From assembly GCF_037023745.1 (NCBI RefSeq), contig NZ_CP146101.1, positions 372,001 to 436,000 on the forward strand: DNA of 64,000 nucleotides. Reading direction: 5' to 3'. Shown piece by piece: positions 33,042 through 43,210 of this stretch; position 1 is the stretch's first letter, and each line of letters starts with the position of its first letter. The position numbers were made by a program, and so were the translations under genes. Source of the DNA: Streptomyces sp. SCSIO 30461. Its GTDB lineage: Bacteria; Actinomycetota; Actinomycetes; Streptomycetales; Streptomycetaceae. The notes under the pieces are model-generated. The model was not told where the DNA came from. It did no database searches and saw only the letters and a list, made by a program, of their open reading frames with translations.

Positions 33042-34804
33042 CGCGAGCCTCTGTACCGAAGCCCCGCCAGCCCAACGGCGCCTCGTCGATCTTTCAAGGC
33101 AAGGACGGCCGCTGGCACGGCTACGTCACGGTCGGCACGAAGGACGACGGCAATCCCGATCGGCGCCATGTCAGCCGTAAGACCCGTCCCGAGGTCACCA
33201 AGCTCGTACGCGAGCTGGAACGGCAGCGCGACAAGGGAACGGTCCGCAAGGCTGGCCAGAGCTGGACGTTGGAGACATGGCTGACGCACTGGGTGGAGAA
33301 CATCGCCGCCGCGCACGTCTCGGAGAACACCATCGACGGCTACCGCGTCGCGGTGAACCACCACCTCATCCCCGGCCTCGGCGCTCACCGTCTGGAGAAG
33401 CTTGAGCCCGAGCACCTGGAGCGCTTCTACAAGAAGATGCAGGACGCCGGCAGTGCCGCCGGCACTGCCCACCAGGTCCACCGCACGGTACGCACTGCCC
33501 TCAACGAAGCGGTCCGCCGTGCGCACCTCACAGTCAACCCCGCCACGGTCGCCAAGGCCCCCCGCCTGGAAGAGGAAGAGGTCGAGCCGTACACGGTCGA
33601 GGAGGTCCAGCGCCTTCTTGCCGAGGCGGGCAAGCACCGCAACACCGCCCGCTGGGTCATCGCGCTCGCCCTCGGCCTGCGCCAGGGCGAGGTCCTAGGT
33701 ATGCAGTGGGACGACGTCGACTTCGAGCTCGGCGTCATCCGCGTACGGCGTGGCCGGCTACGGCCCCGCTACAAGCACGGCTGCGGCGACCGCTGTGGCC
33801 GGAAGCCCGGCTTCTGCCCTCAGAAGATCAACACTCGACGGGAGACGAAGAACGCCAAGTCCCGCGCTGGCCAGCGCCCCATCGGCGCTCCCGACGAGCT
33901 TGTTCAACTCCTTCGGCAGCACCGTGAGGAGCAAGCCCGCGAGCGAGCCCGAGCCCGCGACCTGTGGACGGAGAAGGGGTACGTGTTCACCTCGCCCACC
34001 GGCGAGCCCCTGAACCCGAACACGGACTACCACAAGTGGAAGGAGCTGCTGAAGGCCGCTGGCGTCCGCGATGCCCGCCTCCACGATGCCCGCCACACTG
34101 CGGCGACGGTCTTGCTCATCCTCGGCGTCTCCGACGCGGTCGTCGACTCCATCATGGGCTGGGAGCCCGGCAAGTCCGCCCGGATGCGCCGCCGCTATCA
34201 GCACCTGACCAGTCGCGTCCTCAAGGACACCGCCGCCAAGGTCGGCGGCCTCCTGTGGGGCGCGGATCAGATCGCGGGAAGTGCCACTCCGGAGGCCGGC
34301 CGGAGTCCGGTCCCCGCCGAGCTGGTGGTTCACGTCGCCCGCCTCGGCGATCGGCGCGTTCCCTTCCTCTACCGCGAGCACGCCGACGAGGTCGTCGCAT
34401 GCTGGAGCGAGGACTGGCCCGACCACCCTGCCGAGGTCGAGGAATGGGACCGCTGGCGGTGGGAACACCAGGGCCCTGGCGGTGCGAGTGCCATCCGCGA
34501 CCGTGTACCGGAGCGGGTCGTGGTCTTCCACGCCCGAGCTCTGTTCCTCCCCGGTGGGGAACGCGCGGCGACCGGGATCCCGGAGCAGTGGTCGGTACCG
34601 GCCTGGGACTTCGAGACCGACCGCTACACCGACCGCGCCTCGGCCTGGCGCACGGCCCGACGACCCGGCACGGGCCAGGAGGTCGAGGCTCAGGTACGGG
34701 GCATGGACAAGGCGGCCGTGGAGGCGGCCTTCGCTGAGGCGTGTGCACAGGCTGTGGACCGCGCTCAGAACCCAGGAAGGTACGGCGACACCGACGAGTG
34801 GTAG
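33038..34804 (+). CDS. int: tyrosine recombinase / integrase with a long C-terminal extension
   Basis: A 588-residue protein. The arm-binding N-terminus (SIFQGKDGRWHGYVTV) and SAM-like core-binding domain (WLTHWVENIAAAHVSENT) precede the catalytic domain, with R215 (GLRQGEVLG), H349-x2-R352 (RLHDARHTA) and the nucleophile Y387 (RRRYQHLTS). Related integrases end about residue 405-415. Here the frame runs on for about 175 residues (VPAELVVHVARLGDRRVPF, WSEDWPDHPAEVEEWDRW) with no recognised domain. It catalyses insertion into tRNA-Ser, whose intact copy is 4.2 kb away, so cargo genes lie between int and attR. Confidence 0.92.
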   Translation: MTRASVPKPRQPNGASSIFQGKDGRWHGYVTVGTKDDGNPDRRHVSRKTRPEVTKLVRELERQRDKGTVRKAGQSWTLETWLTHWVENIAAAHVSENTIDGYRVAVNHHLIPGLGAHRLEKLEPEHLERFYKKMQDAGSAAGTAHQVHRTVRTALNEAVRRAHLTVNPATVAKAPRLEEEEVEPYTVEEVQRLLAEAGKHRNTARWVIALALGLRQGEVLGMQWDDVDFELGVIRVRRGRLRPRYKHGCGDRCGRKPGFCPQKINTRRETKNAKSRAGQRPIGAPDELVQLLRQHREEQARERARARDLWTEKGYVFTSPTGEPLNPNTDYHKWKELLKAAGVRDARLHDARHTAATVLLILGVSDAVVDSIMGWEPGKSARMRRRYQHLTSRVLKDTAAKVGGLLWGADQIAGSATPEAGRSPVPAELVVHVARLGDRRVPFLYREHADEVVACWSEDWPDHPAEVEEWDRWRWEHQGPGGASAIRDRVPERVVVFHARALFLPGGERAATGIPEQWSVPAWDFETDRYTDRASAWRTARRPGTGQEVEAQVRGMDKAAVEAAFAEACAQAVDRAQNPGRYGDTDEW

Positions 34805-34886
34805 ACGCCCCTGTGACGCGTTCCTCGGGTTGAAGGTCGGCACAAGCGTGGGGGAGCGGGCGACACCGGTCGGCTGCTCCCCCACC

Positions 34887-35090
34887 TCACTTGAGCATCA
34901 GGAAGAGACCGACCAAGGATGCTCCGAGGGCCATGGTCCCGGCGAAGGCGATGCCCCCTCGACTGATAGCGGCGGGCACCGTGAGCCCCTCCCAGCGCGC
35001 GAGCGCCACTGCTGCGCCACCTACTCCCATCGCCAAAAGGGTGATCATCAGCAAGGCGACGAGGAGCAGTCCAGTCTGCGTGAGGTGCAC
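34887..35090 (-). CDS. small two-helix membrane protein
   Basis: A 67-residue protein from GTG 35090 with GGAGAC upstream. Two hydrophobic helices (LLLVALLMITLLAMGVGGA and IAFAGTMALGASLVGLFL) are joined by a short loop. It has no known family. It is divergent from the phosphatase gene and convergent with int. Confidence 0.5.
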   Translation of the reverse strand: MHLTQTGLLLVALLMITLLAMGVGGAAVALARWEGLTVPAAISRGGIAFAGTMALGASLVGLFLMLK

Positions 35091-35181
35091 GGGAAGTCTC
35101 CGAGTTCGGTTCGTGTAGGGGCGTTGGGGGTCGATGTGCCTACACGATCCAGCTGCGCGGTGGTTGACGGTACCGTTTGGA

Positions 35182-35221
35182 TGTTGTTCCGGCGACAACG
35201 GTGGGTTGTCGCGGAACAACA
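35182..35221. promoter_or_regulatory. long inverted repeat before the phosphatase gene
   Basis: TGTTGTTCCGGCGACAAC (35182-35199) and GTTGTCGCGGAACAACA (35205-35221) are near-perfect inverted arms. They end 12 bp before ATG 35234. It could be an operator for the gene or for the divergent membrane-protein gene. A shorter related palindrome (GTTGTTCCGAACAAC) lies inside the phosphatase gene near 36266. Confidence 0.6.
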
Positions 35222-35233
35222 CGGGGAGCAGCG

Positions 35234-37460
35234 ATGGGGGAGCGGAAGAAGCGCCCGGGGCGTCCCTGGGCGCCGCCCAAAGGAGCCAGCGCCGAAGCCA
35301 ATGCGCTGGTGCAGATGGTCCGTTCATGGATCGATGAGGCTGGTCTGAGCGTTCGGGACATCCACAGCCGGCTGACCCCGGAGCACTTCGCGAACGGGCG
35401 CGAACGGGAGAGTCGCAGACCTCCGCCGCCTGCGTATTCATCTGTCAGGAGAAGACCTGACCTGGGATGTCGTGGAGGCCGTCGCGGATGTGTGCTTCCC
35501 CGACGAGCCGGGCCACCAGGCGCTGGGCCGCGTACGCGAGGCGCGCGCCCTCTGGGACAAGGCGCAGAGCGCTCCGACCCTGGTCGGCGTCGACGGTCAG
35601 GTGGTCGTGTCGCCGCGCGAGCTCATCGAGGAGAAGGAACGCACGATTCATGTCTACCGGGACCTCGTGCGGGCACGTCAGGCATACGAGACGAGCGAGC
35701 AGGGGCGTCAACAGGCGCTCCGGATCGCCTCGATGCTCGTCCTCGTCCTCGGCCAGGCACAGGCCAAGGTCGTCGAGCTGTCGCGACGTGTCGACGCACT
35801 CACCGGGGTCGGTGTGCACGCACCGGACCCGATGCGTGCGCTGCAGCCGCAGCTTGACCGCGCTCGAGACCAAGCGGCGCGCCTGAGCGCCCAGCTTGAG
35901 CGGGCAGTGAGGCAGCGTGACGAAGCCCAGCGCATCGCCGACCTTGCTGCCCGGCGCGTGCAGATGCTGGAGACGTATCTGCTGGACATCGGCCAACAGC
36001 CGCTGGTCAGCAATGCAGGAGACCTGCCCGCGATCCCCGCTGACGCCATCGCTCACGACGTACCAGGTGAGGACAGCGCTCTTGACCAGTTCGACGAGAT
36101 CCTGGCGCGAACCGACGACGCCTTGGACCGTGAACGGGAGGCTGTGCGGGACGCCGCAGACGACCTGGGGGTCACCGCGGAGCGCCACGATTCCTCCGAA
36201 CCACGCGTCATTGCGGGAAGCGTGCTTCCACATCCCAGATCGCCCGCAGGAGACCCTAACCCCGAGTTGTTCCGAACAACCCTGAACAACTCTTACGGGT
36301 TGGACGACGACGTCGCCGTGTTGCGCGAGCGGCTCGCCCTCGCTGAGAAGGATCGGCACAAGACGGCGGTCAGTCTTCAGCAGTCCCTTCTCCCGCAGGA
36401 GCTGGAGCAGCCCGACGACCTGCGCATCGCCGCCACCTACCAGCCTGGAGACTCCGACGCCGGTGGCGACTGGTACGACGTCGTCTCCCTGGGAGCCGGC
36501 CGTACGGCCTTTGTCATCGGAGACGTTATGGGCCGCGGGGTGCGCGCGGCTGCGGCCATGGGCCAGCTGCGTGCCGCTGTGCGGGCCTATGCCCGACTGG
36601 ACCTGCCACCGCACGAGGTCCTTCAGCTCCTCGACGGCCTCGCCGCGGAGATCGCCGCCAGCCAGATCGCCACCTGCGTCTACGCCGTCCACGACCCGAG
36701 CGAAGAACGGCTCGTCTACGCGTCCGCCGGTCACTTGCCGATTCTCGTACGGCACGGGGACGGCACTGTCCGCCGTGCCGAGAACCCCACCGGGCCCCCT
36801 CTCGGCACCGGCGGCTGGCTGCACGCCTCCGGCTCCATCGGCCTGCCACCCGGCGCCACCGCCGTCCTCTACACCGACGGCTTGGTCGAACGCCGAGGCA
36901 TGGACATCGACGAAAGCGTAGCCGTGCTGGAGCGCACACTCGCTAGTGTCCAGGGCACCCCTGCCGACATCTGCGCCACGCTGCTCCGCACCCTGGATGT
37001 CGACGCATATCTCGAAGACGACATCGCCGTGATGGCTCTCCAGCATCCCACCCGCACCGGCGCGGACGCCGAGCTCTTCGCCAATGCCGCACTGGATCTC
37101 GTCGGCGGCGGCATCGAGGCAGCTCCGCGCGCTAGGACATTTACGCGGGACACGCTCGCCTCCTGGCACCTGCCAGCCGAGACGTGCGACCTCGGCGTGC
37201 TGGCCGCAAGTGAGTTGGTGGCGAACGCTCTCCAACATGGAACCCCACCCGTGGGGCTGCGTCTGCGCCGCACTGACCGTCGGCTGATCATCGAGGTGAC
37301 GGATGGGGACGATCATCTGCCGCGTCGACGGCAAGCCGGTCCCGCCGACGAGGACGGTCGCGGCATCTCGGTCATCGCCGCGATTGTTTCGTCTTGGGGG
37401 TCCCGTCGCGACCCAGCCGGGGGCAAGGCTGTGTGGTGCGAGCTGCCCTTGGGGGGATAG
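35234..37460 (+). pseudogene. PP2C (SpoIIE-type) phosphatase with HATPase domain, frameshifted by a 10-bp duplication
   Basis: The gene starts at ATG 35234 (MGERKKRPGRPWAPP). An N-terminal HTH-like unit (GLSVRDIHSRLTPEHFANG) is cut by a tandem 10-bp repeat CGCGAACGGG (35389-35398 and 35399-35408). Removing one copy joins it in frame to GRVADLRRLRIHLSGEDL and the rest. The downstream frame is intact from about 35472: coiled coil (RARQAYETSEQGRQQALRIA), PP2C domain (LLPQELEQPDDLRIAATYQP, GGDWYDV, GDVMGRGVRAAA, LVYASAGHLPILV) and C-terminal RsbW-like HATPase (AASELVANALQHG). The second part could still be made from GTG 35472. Such proteins control anti-sigma partner switching. Confidence 0.75.
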
Positions 37461-37619
37461 GACACGTCACCGTTGCGAGCACAGCTCTTTCGGATTTCGC
37501 CGAAAATGCCGTCTGCGTTGCACCGAGGGACAGGTGGGCTCGAACTGCCGTGCTGAATGGTGGCGTTGGAGTTCATATGCGCCCTGTTGAGTGTCAGTGG
37601 TCGTTCCTATGGTGGAGGA

Positions 37620-38882
37620 ATGGCTAATGGGGTGTGGCACACCGGATATGGCATAGCGATCAATCTGTCCCTGCCCGACCTCGGTCACCCGGACCGTCCC
37701 GATCTGCTCCAGGAGATCACCGCCAGCGTCTCCGAGCGCGACCCGCAGATGCTCGAATGCCTCGCGCACCACGAAAAGCGCGAGTGCCTGTCGGAGTCGG
37801 GCGGCAAGTCGCCCTGGATGTTCATCCGCCGAGGGCGCGTGGGCGGCCGGCGACCGCTCGTCGCCTCACACCTACCGATCACGCACAAGGCGACGCCAGC
37901 GGAGAGCGCCCAGCACAAGGCCACCAAGGAACGGATCGTCGAGACCGCCGGGAGGCACGGACTGGACGCCGAAGCCGAGGTTCCCGTGGCCAACCGGCGG
38001 AGCGTCTCGGACGCCGTCGTCACCGGTCCCGGCGGTCTCAGGATCGGCTGGGAGATCCAGTACCACCACCTCAGCCCCAGCAGCGTGCACAGGCGCTCGG
38101 TCAACGCCGTGGAGCACGGCATCACCCCTCTCTGGGTGGCGAAGGACCGGACGGCCTCCTTGATCGACCGCGCTCCGTGGGCGCGGGTCGACGACATGCC
38201 GTGGAAGGACATCGCCGACGGCAAGGAGATGGTGATCCGCGGTGGGTACCGGCACCTCGAAGTCTGGAAGTGCGTACCGAGCAGCGAGCGCCACTGCCTC
38301 ATCAGCGAGGGCGCCAGCCACTGTGGCGCGATTCACGCGGACTGGTTCGTGCCCGCGCTGTGCCTCCCGTGGCGGAAGCCCGTCCACATCGAGGACCTGG
38401 TCCTGCAGAGCGCCACGGGCGAGAGCGTCCCGGTCTACGTGCCCAACCGAGGAAGCGGCCGCGCCGGCCGGCACATGTGGGTCTCGGCCTACGACCGTGC
38501 GCTGTGGCAGGAGCTCATCGGCGAGAGGACGCCTCTCCCTACGGCCCCGGCCGAAGACGAGGACGACGTGATCACCTTCGCCGAGCAGGAGATCGACCGC
38601 ACCTGCCGAGCTGGAGAGGAGGGCTGGTTCGTCAGCGACGGCCGGCCCGTCCGCGATCTCGACCAGCCGACCGGCGGCTTCACGCTTCCCCGCATGCCGA
38701 TCCAGCGCTCCCGCGACCCGATGCGGATCACCACCGTGGAACGCGCCGCCGCCTCCGCCGCGCTGGGATGCCCGCCATGGGAGCTCGGGCTGTGCGCCGG
38801 CTGCGGCCAGCTGATGCGGCGCTACGGACGGAACGCCGCCATGTACTGCAATGTGTGCCGGGCCGTCCTCAACAAGCGGTAG
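37620..38882 (+). CDS. CoiA-like PD-(D/E)XK nuclease-domain protein
   Basis: A 420-residue protein; the start is uncertain (ATG 37620, or GTG a few codons later). The central part resembles the competence protein CoiA nuclease: LDAEAEVPVANRRSVSDAVV and LRIGWEIQYHHLSPSSVHRR, with D and E-x-Q in place of the usual ExK. Cys and His residues (CVPSSERHCL, SHCGAIHADW) and a C-terminal zinc ribbon (LCAGCGQLMRR, MYCNVC) follow. CoiA-like genes are common near the ends of Streptomyces mobile elements. The role is unknown; DNA processing or defence is plausible. It ends 8 bp before the right arm repeats. Confidence 0.7.
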   Translation: MANGVWHTGYGIAINLSLPDLGHPDRPDLLQEITASVSERDPQMLECLAHHEKRECLSESGGKSPWMFIRRGRVGGRRPLVASHLPITHKATPAESAQHKATKERIVETAGRHGLDAEAEVPVANRRSVSDAVVTGPGGLRIGWEIQYHHLSPSSVHRRSVNAVEHGITPLWVAKDRTASLIDRAPWARVDDMPWKDIADGKEMVIRGGYRHLEVWKCVPSSERHCLISEGASHCGAIHADWFVPALCLPWRKPVHIEDLVLQSATGESVPVYVPNRGSGRAGRHMWVSAYDRALWQELIGERTPLPTAPAEDEDDVITFAEQEIDRTCRAGEEGWFVSDGRPVRDLDQPTGGFTLPRMPIQRSRDPMRITTVERAAASAALGCPPWELGLCAGCGQLMRRYGRNAAMYCNVCRAVLNKR

Positions 38883-38890
38883 CCGGGAAC

Positions 38891-38910
38891 TGCAACCAAA
38901 ACTGCAACCA
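38891..38910. repeat. arm-type repeat, right end of element 3
   Basis: TGCAACCA at 38891-38898 and 38903-38910 with a 12-bp pitch. It pairs with 6463-6482 at the left end. Confidence 0.65.
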
Positions 38911-38917
38911 GCGAACG

Positions 38918-38954
38918 ACGAAGGCTCCGACTGCTGTGCGGTCGGAGCCTTCGT
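38918..38954. terminator. hairpin downstream of tRNA-Ser
   Basis: The inverted repeat ACGAAGGCTCCGAC ... GTCGGAGCCTTCGT lies 16 bp from the tRNA 3' end. It probably terminates the tRNA transcript and, in the other direction, the CoiA-like gene. Confidence 0.75.
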
Positions 38955-38970
38955 TTCGGCTGGTCAGCCG

Positions 38971-39058
38971 TGGCGGAGGATACGAGATTCGAACTCGTGA
39001 GGGGTTGCCCCCAACACGCTTTCCAAGCGTGCGCCCTAGGCCTCTAGGCGAATCCTCC
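38971..39058 (-). tRNA. tRNA-Ser(GGA), integration target
   Basis: 88 nt including an encoded CCA. The acceptor GGAGGAT pairs with ATCCTCC, followed by discriminator G. The anticodon stem-loop is CACGC-TTGGAAA-GCGTG (anticodon GGA). It has a long class II variable arm (TTGGGGGCAACCCCT) and GTTCGAATC in the T loop. The 3' 54 bp are the att core shared with 4210-4263 and 6313-6366. The gene stays intact after integration because the element restores its 3' end. Confidence 0.96.
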
Positions 39059-39134
39059 GCCGAGAACATTACATGACGCTGAGGAGTGCTCGCGAACTCG
39101 TTCCGGGCCCCCGCCATCAGGTACTCTGTGCGGA

Positions 39135-39220
39135 GCCCCTCACGTGGCGCTATCTGACTGAACTCCCCCAGGGCCGGAAGGCAGCAAGGGTAGGTCGGCT
39201 CTGGCGGGTGCGTGGGGGGC
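39135..39220 (+). ncRNA. ffs: small SRP RNA (4.5S)
   Basis: It contains the universal Ffh-binding apical loop GGGCCGGAAGGCAGCAAGGG (39171-39190). The ends pair over 10 bp: GCCCCTCACG with CGTGGGGGGC. A size of about 86 nt fits the short actinobacterial form. It sits between tRNA-Ser and dnaX, as in other Streptomyces. Confidence 0.9.
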
Positions 39221-39307
39221 GTTTGCGTATCCGGTGTGGAGCCGGATGGTTGTGCGGGTTCGATGCGCTGGGGCCGGATGTCGGTGGGCCCCGATAACCT
39301 CGTAGGC

Positions 39308-41647
39308 GTGTCGTCCCTTGCCTTGTACCGCCGCTACCGCCCCGAGTCCTTCGCCGAGGTCATCGGGCAGGAGCATGTCACCGACCCGTTGCAGCAGGCG
39401 CTGCGCAACAACCGGGTCAATCACGCGTACCTGTTCAGCGGGCCGCGCGGGTGCGGCAAGACGACGAGCGCCCGCATCCTCGCGCGTTGTCTGAACTGCG
39501 AGCAGGGGCCGACGCCGACGCCCTGCGGGGAGTGCCAGTCCTGCCGGGACCTCGCGCGGAACGGGCCAGGGTCGATCGATGTCATCGAGATCGACGCGGC
39601 TTCCCACGGTGGTGTGGACGACGCCCGTGAGCTGCGTGAAAAGGCTTTCTTCGGGCCTGCGTCCAGCCGGTACAAGATCTACATCATCGACGAGGCCCAC
39701 ATGGTCACGTCGGCCGGGTTCAACGCGCTGCTGAAGGTGGTCGAGGAGCCTCCGGAGCACCTCAAGTTCATCTTCGCGACCACCGAACCCGAGAAGGTCA
39801 TCGGGACCATCCGGTCCAGGACGCACCACTATCCGTTCCGGCTCGTGCCGCCCGGGACGCTCAGGGAGTATCTGGACGAGGTGTGCGGCCGGGAGGGCAT
39901 TCCCGTCGAGGACGGGGTGCTGCCGCTGGTCGTGCGTGCCGGAGCCGGGTCGGTGCGTGACTCGATGTCCGTGATGGACCAGCTGCTCGCCGGAGCCACG
40001 GGCGAGGGTGTGACGTATGCCATGGCCACCGCGCTCCTGGGCTACACCGACGGGGCGCTGCTGGACTCCGTCGTGGACGCGTTCGCGGCGGGTGACGGGG
40101 CCGCGGCGTTCGAGGTGGTGGACCGGGTCATCGAGGGCGGTAACGATCCACGCCGTTTCGTCGCCGATCTGCTGGAGCGGCTGCGTGATCTGGTGATCCT
40201 CGCCGCGGTGCCGGACGCGGCCGAGAAGGGCCTGATCGACGCGCCCGCGGATGTGATCGAACGAATGCAGGCCCAGGCGCAGGTATTCGGTGCCGCCGAG
40301 CTCAGCAGGGCGGCGGACCTTGTCAACGCCGGCCTCACCGAGATGCGTGGGGCGACCTCGCCCAGGCTTCAGCTCGAGCTGATCTGCGCCCGGGTCCTGC
40401 TGCCCGCCGCTTTTGACGACGAGCGTTCGTTCCAGGCTCGGCTCGACCGGCTGGAGCGCGGTGTCTCCTTTCCCGGGGCCGGTCAGCCCGCGATGGGATA
40501 CGTACCGGCCACCGACGCGCATATGCCGCCAGGCCCACATGGTCCGGTCGGTGCCGGTCAGGCTCCAGGGGGTGGGGCCGCCGCCGCGCGTGCCGCGGTA
40601 CGAGGGCCGGTGCCGGAGCCGCAGCATGGACTGGCCGCGCCGTCCGTGCCCTCCGCAGTCCCCGGCCGGAACGAAGCGGAGGCGGTCGAGCCCGCGCCGA
40701 TGCCGCCCGCGCCTGAGCCCGCCGCTCAGGCCCAGCCCGCAGCCGAGCCCGCGGCGTCTGAGCTTGCCTCGCCCAGGCCAGGTGCCTGGCCGGGCAGTGC
40801 CGCCGGCTCGGCGTCCGCGCCTGCGTCCGGGGTCCGGCCCGGGGCCTGGCCGTCCGCCGCAGCGCCCGGCCAGGGGCGGCCCGCTCACGCCCAGACGCCT
40901 GCCGCCGCTCCGGCACCCGCGCCCGCCCCTGCCCAGGGCCCGCCGAGCGGCACGGTGTCACCGGGGGCGGCGCAAGGCGCCGCCCAGGTGCGGAACATGT
41001 GGCCCGCCATCCTGGAGGCCGTGAAGAACCGACGTCGTTTCACGTGGATCCTGCTCAGCCAGAATGCCCAGGTGGCGGGATTCGACGGCAGTACGCTCCA
41101 ACTCGGCTTCATCAACGCGGGCGCCCGGGACAATTTCGCGAGCAGCGGTAGCGAAGAGGTGCTCCGCCAGGCGCTCGCCGAGCAGTTCAGCGTGCAGTGG
41201 AAGATCGAGGCGATCATCGATCCGTCCGGTGGGGCCGGCCCGTCCCAGGGCTCGGGCTCGGGCTCGGGCCCCGGCGGTGGCGGTGGCTACGGCGGTCGGC
41301 CCGGATCCGGTCAGCCGTCCGCGCCCCCCGCGTCGTACGGCGCGGCTCCGCACACCGCCACCGCATCGGCCGCCATGCCCGCTTCAGCACCGGCCCGGCC
41401 GGGCACTGAGCGCACGGCGCCGTCGGCCTCGCAGCCGTCCCCGTCCGCCACCGCCGTCGACGGCCCGGGTGGCCCGCACACCGCCGCGGTCCCGGGGTCC
41501 GGCTCCGTACAACGGGAGCCCGTGGCGCTGGAGGACGACATCCCCGAGGAGGACGACCCCGACCTCGTGGACTCCGCACTCTCCGGTCACGAGCTGATCG
41601 TCCGAGAGCTCGGCGCCACGGTCGTGGAGGAATACACAAACGAATAG
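39308..41647 (+). CDS. dnaX: DNA polymerase III subunit gamma/tau
   Basis: A 779-residue protein; GTG 39308 is the start because [18 protein letters not shown] begins there. It has the Walker A motif GPRGCGKT (45-52), a zinc site from C61, C64, C73, C76 and C79 (pattern CLNC...CGECQSC) and Walker [11 protein letters not shown]. The clamp-loader core extends to about residue 370. A very long Pro/Ala-rich linker of about 200 residues leads to a tau-like C-terminal region ([20 protein letters not shown]) and a second Gly/Ser/Pro-rich stretch. It is a component of the replicative clamp loader. Confidence 0.96.
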   Translation: MSSLALYRRYRPESFAEVIGQEHVTDPLQQALRNNRVNHAYLFSGPRGCGKTTSARILARCLNCEQGPTPTPCGECQSCRDLARNGPGSIDVIEIDAASHGGVDDARELREKAFFGPASSRYKIYIIDEAHMVTSAGFNALLKVVEEPPEHLKFIFATTEPEKVIGTIRSRTHHYPFRLVPPGTLREYLDEVCGREGIPVEDGVLPLVVRAGAGSVRDSMSVMDQLLAGATGEGVTYAMATALLGYTDGALLDSVVDAFAAGDGAAAFEVVDRVIEGGNDPRRFVADLLERLRDLVILAAVPDAAEKGLIDAPADVIERMQAQAQVFGAAELSRAADLVNAGLTEMRGATSPRLQLELICARVLLPAAFDDERSFQARLDRLERGVSFPGAGQPAMGYVPATDAHMPPGPHGPVGAGQAPGGGAAAARAAVRGPVPEPQHGLAAPSVPSAVPGRNEAEAVEPAPMPPAPEPAAQAQPAAEPAASELASPRPGAWPGSAAGSASAPASGVRPGAWPSAAAPGQGRPAHAQTPAAAPAPAPAPAQGPPSGTVSPGAAQGAAQVRNMWPAILEAVKNRRRFTWILLSQNAQVAGFDGSTLQLGFINAGARDNFASSGSEEVLRQALAEQFSVQWKIEAIIDPSGGAGPSQGSGSGSGPGGGGGYGGRPGSGQPSAPPASYGAAPHTATASAAMPASAPARPGTERTAPSASQPSPSATAVDGPGGPHTAAVPGSGSVQREPVALEDDIPEEDDPDLVDSALSGHELIVRELGATVVEEYTNE

Positions 41648-41708
41648 CGGATACCGCTTCGGCGGCCCGAACAAAACCCAGCCCTGCCCGCGGGCTACCC
41701 TGGCTGCC

Positions 41709-42959
41709 GTGAAGGTCCTCGTCATCGGCGGCGGCGCCCGCGAACACGCCCTGTGCCGCTCACTCTCACTCGACCCCGACGTCACCGCGCTGCACTGCGC
41801 GCCCGGCAACGCCGGGATCGCCGAGGTCGCCGAACTGCACCCGGTGGACGCCCTCGACGGCGACGCCGTGGCCGCACTCGCCACCTCTCTGGAGGCCGAT
41901 CTCGTGGTCGTCGGCCCCGAGGCGCCGCTCGTCGCCGGTGTTGCCGACGCTGTTCGCGCCGCGGGGATCGCCTGCTTCGGCCCGTCCGGGGAGGCCGCTC
42001 GGATCGAGGGCTCCAAGGCCTTCGCCAAGGAGGTCATGGCCGCCGCGAACGTGCCCACCGCCCGCTCGTACATCTGCACCACCCCCGATGAGGTGGACGA
42101 GGCGCTCGACGCCTTCGGCCCTCCGTACGTGGTCAAGGACGATGGGCTGGCGGCAGGCAAGGGCGTCGTGGTGACCGATGACCTGGCCGCCGCGCACGAG
42201 CACGCGCTCGCCTGTGGACGGGTGGTCATCGAGGAGTACCTCGACGGCCCCGAGGTCTCCCTCTTCGCCGTCACGGACGGCGATACGGTGCTGCCCCTTC
42301 AACCCGCCCAGGACTTCAAGCGGGCCCTGGACGACGACCAGGGGCCGAACACCGGCGGCATGGGGGCGTACTCTCCGCTGCCCTGGGCCGACCCGAAGCT
42401 GGTCGATGACGTCCTGGAGAACGTGCTCCAGCCGACGGTGGACGAGATGCGTCGGCGCGGCACCCCGTTCTCCGGGCTGCTGTACGCGGGTCTCGCGATC
42501 ACCAGCCGGGGCGTACGGGTGATCGAGTTCAACGCCCGTTTCGGTGATCCCGAGACACAGGTGGTCCTGGCCCGTCTCAAGACCCCGCTCGGGGGTCTGC
42601 TGCTGAGCGCGGCGCGGGGCACCCTGGAGAACGAGCCACCGCTCACCTGGCGCGATGACGCAGCCGTCACCGTGGTCGTGGCCTCGCACAACTACCCCGG
42701 CACACCGCGCACCGGTGACCCGATCGAGGGACTGGACGAGGTGGCGGCGCAGGACGCCCCGTACGCCTACGTACTGCACGCCGGCACCAGGAACGACGGC
42801 GGGACGATCGTCAGCGCCGGTGGCCGAGTGCTCTCGGTGACGGCGACCGGTGAGGACCTCGCGCGGGCCAGGGAACGTGCCTATGCGGCAGTCGGCCGTA
42901 TCCGGCTCGACGGCTCCCAACACCGTGGGGACATCGCCCGCGAGGCCGCCGGGGAGTGA
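41709..42959 (+). CDS. purD: phosphoribosylamine-glycine ligase
   Basis: A 416-residue ATP-grasp enzyme that makes GAR from phosphoribosylamine, glycine and ATP, the second step of purine synthesis. It has N-terminal [17 protein letters not shown]-grasp segments [17 protein letters not shown] and [34 protein letters not shown], and [17 protein letters not shown] near the active site. Length is normal. It follows dnaX by 61 bp and may share its transcript. Confidence 0.97.
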   Translation: MKVLVIGGGAREHALCRSLSLDPDVTALHCAPGNAGIAEVAELHPVDALDGDAVAALATSLEADLVVVGPEAPLVAGVADAVRAAGIACFGPSGEAARIEGSKAFAKEVMAAANVPTARSYICTTPDEVDEALDAFGPPYVVKDDGLAAGKGVVVTDDLAAAHEHALACGRVVIEEYLDGPEVSLFAVTDGDTVLPLQPAQDFKRALDDDQGPNTGGMGAYSPLPWADPKLVDDVLENVLQPTVDEMRRRGTPFSGLLYAGLAITSRGVRVIEFNARFGDPETQVVLARLKTPLGGLLLSAARGTLENEPPLTWRDDAAVTVVVASHNYPGTPRTGDPIEGLDEVAAQDAPYAYVLHAGTRNDGGTIVSAGGRVLSVTATGEDLARARERAYAAVGRIRLDGSQHRGDIAREAAGE

Positions 42960-43210
42960 ACCCGCGAGGCTCCCGGGCGATGGCGGAGGCGGGGAGACGG
43001 GCTTCCCGCCGACAGGTCGGCCCGTCATCGCCTTTACCCAAGGCCATTCCATCGAGTGATGGCTGAGCCATCCGGATGACTGCCGCCGAAGCCCCAACTA
43101 TGGTGCGGCGCAGGTGTTCCGGCACTTGGCCCACCGGCATTGCGATGTCGGTGGCGAGTGCCAGAGTGGGTTCGTGACCTACACCGCCGCAGGGCAGAGG
43201 GGCAGAGGGG

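Larger units (their letters stand above)
6367..39026. mobile_element. element 3: 32.7-kb integrative and mobilizable element with biosynthetic and defence cargo
   Basis: It is bounded by att copy 2 and the intact tRNA-Ser. Paired TGCAACCA arm repeats lie just inside both ends (6463-6482 and 38891-38910). It encodes a tyrosine integrase and excisionase (32.7-34.8 kb), an XRE regulator, a DnaB/RecA-like ATPase, a relaxase and a MobC. No FtsK/TraB-type DNA translocase is visible, so mobilization by a helper plasmid or AICE is more likely than self-transfer. Cargo includes nucleases at both ends and a natural-product-like gene cluster at 8.9-22.7 kb. Confidence 0.75.

Noticed and set aside
6367..39026. 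Element 3 as a self-transmissible AICE
   Set aside because: No FtsK/TraB-type DNA translocase was found. The relaxase and MobC fit a mobilizable element better.
39140..40888. Long minus-strand frame opposite dnaX
   Set aside because: It is a shadow of dnaX; it would also overlap the SRP RNA.
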